Source of the DNA: Flavobacteriaceae bacterium
GTDB lineage: Bacteria; Bacteroidota; Bacteroidia; Flavobacteriales; Flavobacteriaceae
Direction of reading: 5' to 3'
Length of the DNA stretch: 15,779 nucleotides
NCBI GenBank assembly: GCA_002709185.1
Contig: PAQB01000025.1
Span: forward strand, 1 to 15,779
Numbering within the stretch: the stretch's first letter is position 1; every line of letters begins with the position of its first letter. Made by a program: the position numbers and the translations under genes. Below the pieces are notes generated by a model. That model saw only the letters and a program-made list of their open reading frames with translations, was not told the origin of the DNA and did not search any database. Positions 14,833 through 15,779 of the stretch are shown here, in pieces.

Positions 14833-15711
14833 ATGCATAAAGCCGGCTTTGTCAATATTATTGGGAATCCTAACGTGGGGAAATCAACCCTCATGAATGC
14901 ATTTGTTGGTGAAAAACTATCCATTATTACTTCGAAAGCCCAAACGACACGCCACCGGATTTTAGGCATTGTCAACGGCGATGATTTTCAAATGGTTTTA
15001 TCGGATACTCCAGGAATTATCAAGCCTGCTTATGAGTTGCAATCCTCTATGATGGATGCGGTTAATTCAGCTTTTGAAGACGCAGATCTTTTAATATACA
15101 TGGTAGAAATTGGAGAAAAAGAACTAAAAGATGCTGCTTTTTTTAAAAAAATAACGGACACCAAAACACCAGTTTTGTTATTGCTCAATAAAATTGATCA
15201 GTCTGATCAAGAGACGCTGGAAGCCCAAGCCGCGCTTTGGCAATCAAAAGTTCCGAATGCCGAATTTTACCCAATTTCTGCATTGACAGGCTTCAATGTT
15301 AAAAATGTATTCAGCCGTCTTTTAGAATTATTGCCAGCCTCTCCAGCCTATTTCCCAAAAGACCAATTAACGGACAAGCCAGAACGGTTTTTTGTCAATG
15401 AAAAAATCAGGGAAAAAATACTAATGCATTACAAAAAGGAAATTCCTTATGCTGTTGAGGTGGATACAGAAGAATTTTTTGAAGAAGACAAAATCATACG
15501 GATGCGTTCTGTTATTATGGTCGAACGTGAAACGCAAAAAGGCATTCTCATAGGGCATAAAGGCAGTGCATTGAAACGTGTTGGTGTTGAATCTCGAAAA
15601 GATTTAGAACAATTTTTTGGTAAACAAGTCCATTTAGAACTTTATGTCAAAGTCAATAAAAATTGGCGTTCTAATCAGCAACAACTCAGACGTTTTGGCT
15701 ACCAAAAGTAG
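14833..15711 (+). CDS. era: GTPase Era, 30S ribosome assembly
   Basis: Essential GTPase that binds the 3' end of 16S rRNA and checks 30S maturation at the membrane/cytosol. The 292 residues are the usual length. The GTPase domain shows G1 GNPNVGKST (11-19), the G2 region with TTR (38-40), G3 DTPG (58-61), G4 NKID (119-122) and G5 SAL (149-151). The C-terminal KH domain shows ERETQKGILIGHKGSALKRV (231-250) with the RNA-binding GHKG loop at 241-244, followed by the VHLELYVKVNKNWR segment (266-279). The ATG at 14833 gives MHKAGFVNIIGNP, the standard N-terminus. It has its own perfect -7 element. Era and RsmA both act on the same end of 16S rRNA, and both are in this window though in different transcription units. 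Confidence 0.97.
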   Translation: MHKAGFVNIIGNPNVGKSTLMNAFVGEKLSIITSKAQTTRHRILGIVNGDDFQMVLSDTPGIIKPAYELQSSMMDAVNSAFEDADLLIYMVEIGEKELKDAAFFKKITDTKTPVLLLLNKIDQSDQETLEAQAALWQSKVPNAEFYPISALTGFNVKNVFSRLLELLPASPAYFPKDQLTDKPERFFVNEKIREKILMHYKKEIPYAVEVDTEEFFEEDKIIRMRSVIMVERETQKGILIGHKGSALKRVGVESRKDLEQFFGKQVHLELYVKVNKNWRSNQQQLRRFGYQK

Positions 15712-15760
15712 CGCACTCTATTTAAAACTGCAAATTTCTAACTCCCTGCCGGATATTTCC

Positions 15761-15768
15761 TACTTTTG
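15761..15768 (+). promoter_or_regulatory. -7 promoter element for the gene beyond the right edge
   Basis: TACTTTTG is a perfect TAnnTTTG, 50 bases after the era stop and 11 bases before the window end. A weak T-rich candidate for the -33 element lies about 22 bases upstream. The gene it serves is outside the window; der would be a reasonable guess from related genomes, but nothing here shows it. Confidence 0.4.
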
Positions 15769-15779
15769 CAACTCTTAAA

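Noticed and set aside
1..15779. Search for mobile elements, CRISPR, defence, toxin-antitoxin or biosynthetic clusters
   Set aside because: Every large open frame is accounted for by a core or conserved gene, junctions are tight, and no terminal repeats, spacer arrays or transposase motifs are visible.

Overview
The window looks like a core chromosomal segment of a member of the Flavobacteriaceae (Bacteroidota). Three things suggest this. Several leaders carry the Bacteroidota-type -7 element TAnnTTTG, and starts lack Shine-Dalgarno sequences. The base composition is low in G+C. The gene set includes the family-typical L25/Ctc protein with an acidic tail, a DUF4286 protein and the block serS / TPR lipoprotein-like exported protein / DUF4286 / rsmA / mgtE. 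I assigned the taxon by recognising the proteins, not by a search.

Layout. The left edge cuts a tRNA-Leu gene on the minus strand; its promoter lies back to back with that of prs (PRPP synthetase). prs is followed closely by rplY (ribosomal protein L25/Ctc), which ends in a clear rho-independent terminator. Three housekeeping genes follow on the plus strand with short gaps: pth (peptidyl-tRNA hydrolase), ribF (FMN/FAD synthesis, TTG start) and serS (seryl-tRNA synthetase). Next is a very compact run: a secreted TPR protein, DUF4286, rsmA (16S rRNA dimethyltransferase), mgtE (Mg2+ transporter, GTG start) and a 2-hydroxyacid/3-phosphoglycerate dehydrogenase. Junctions in this run overlap or are separated by one or two bases, so it is probably one transcript.

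Converging on that run is a minus-strand operon of three overlapping genes, read from right to left: an SSAT-like GNAT acetyltransferase, a monofunctional aspartate kinase, and a 604-residue two-domain acyltransferase (PlsC-like plus hemolysin/OlsB-like GNAT). The last matches the architecture of OlsF, the bifunctional aminolipid synthase known from Flavobacterium and Serratia. Divergent from this operon, across a roughly 117-base region with two promoters and a 9-bp direct repeat, is fbp (class I fructose-1,6-bisphosphatase). It is followed by era (ribosome-assembly GTPase). The right edge ends in a perfect -7 element for an unseen next gene.

Functionally the window is dominated by translation and ribosome maturation (tRNA-Leu, L25, Pth, SerRS, RsmA, Era), nucleotide and cofactor supply (Prs, RibF), Mg2+ homeostasis, gluconeogenesis, and amino-acid or aminolipid metabolism. 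I found no mobile element, CRISPR array, phage or defence gene, toxin-antitoxin pair or biosynthetic cluster, and no intergenic stretch longer than 300 bases. I do not see an undescribed system. The items most worth a second look are the aminolipid-synthase-like operon, the uncharacterised TPR/DUF4286 pair coupled to rsmA, and short repeated motifs in the leaders.
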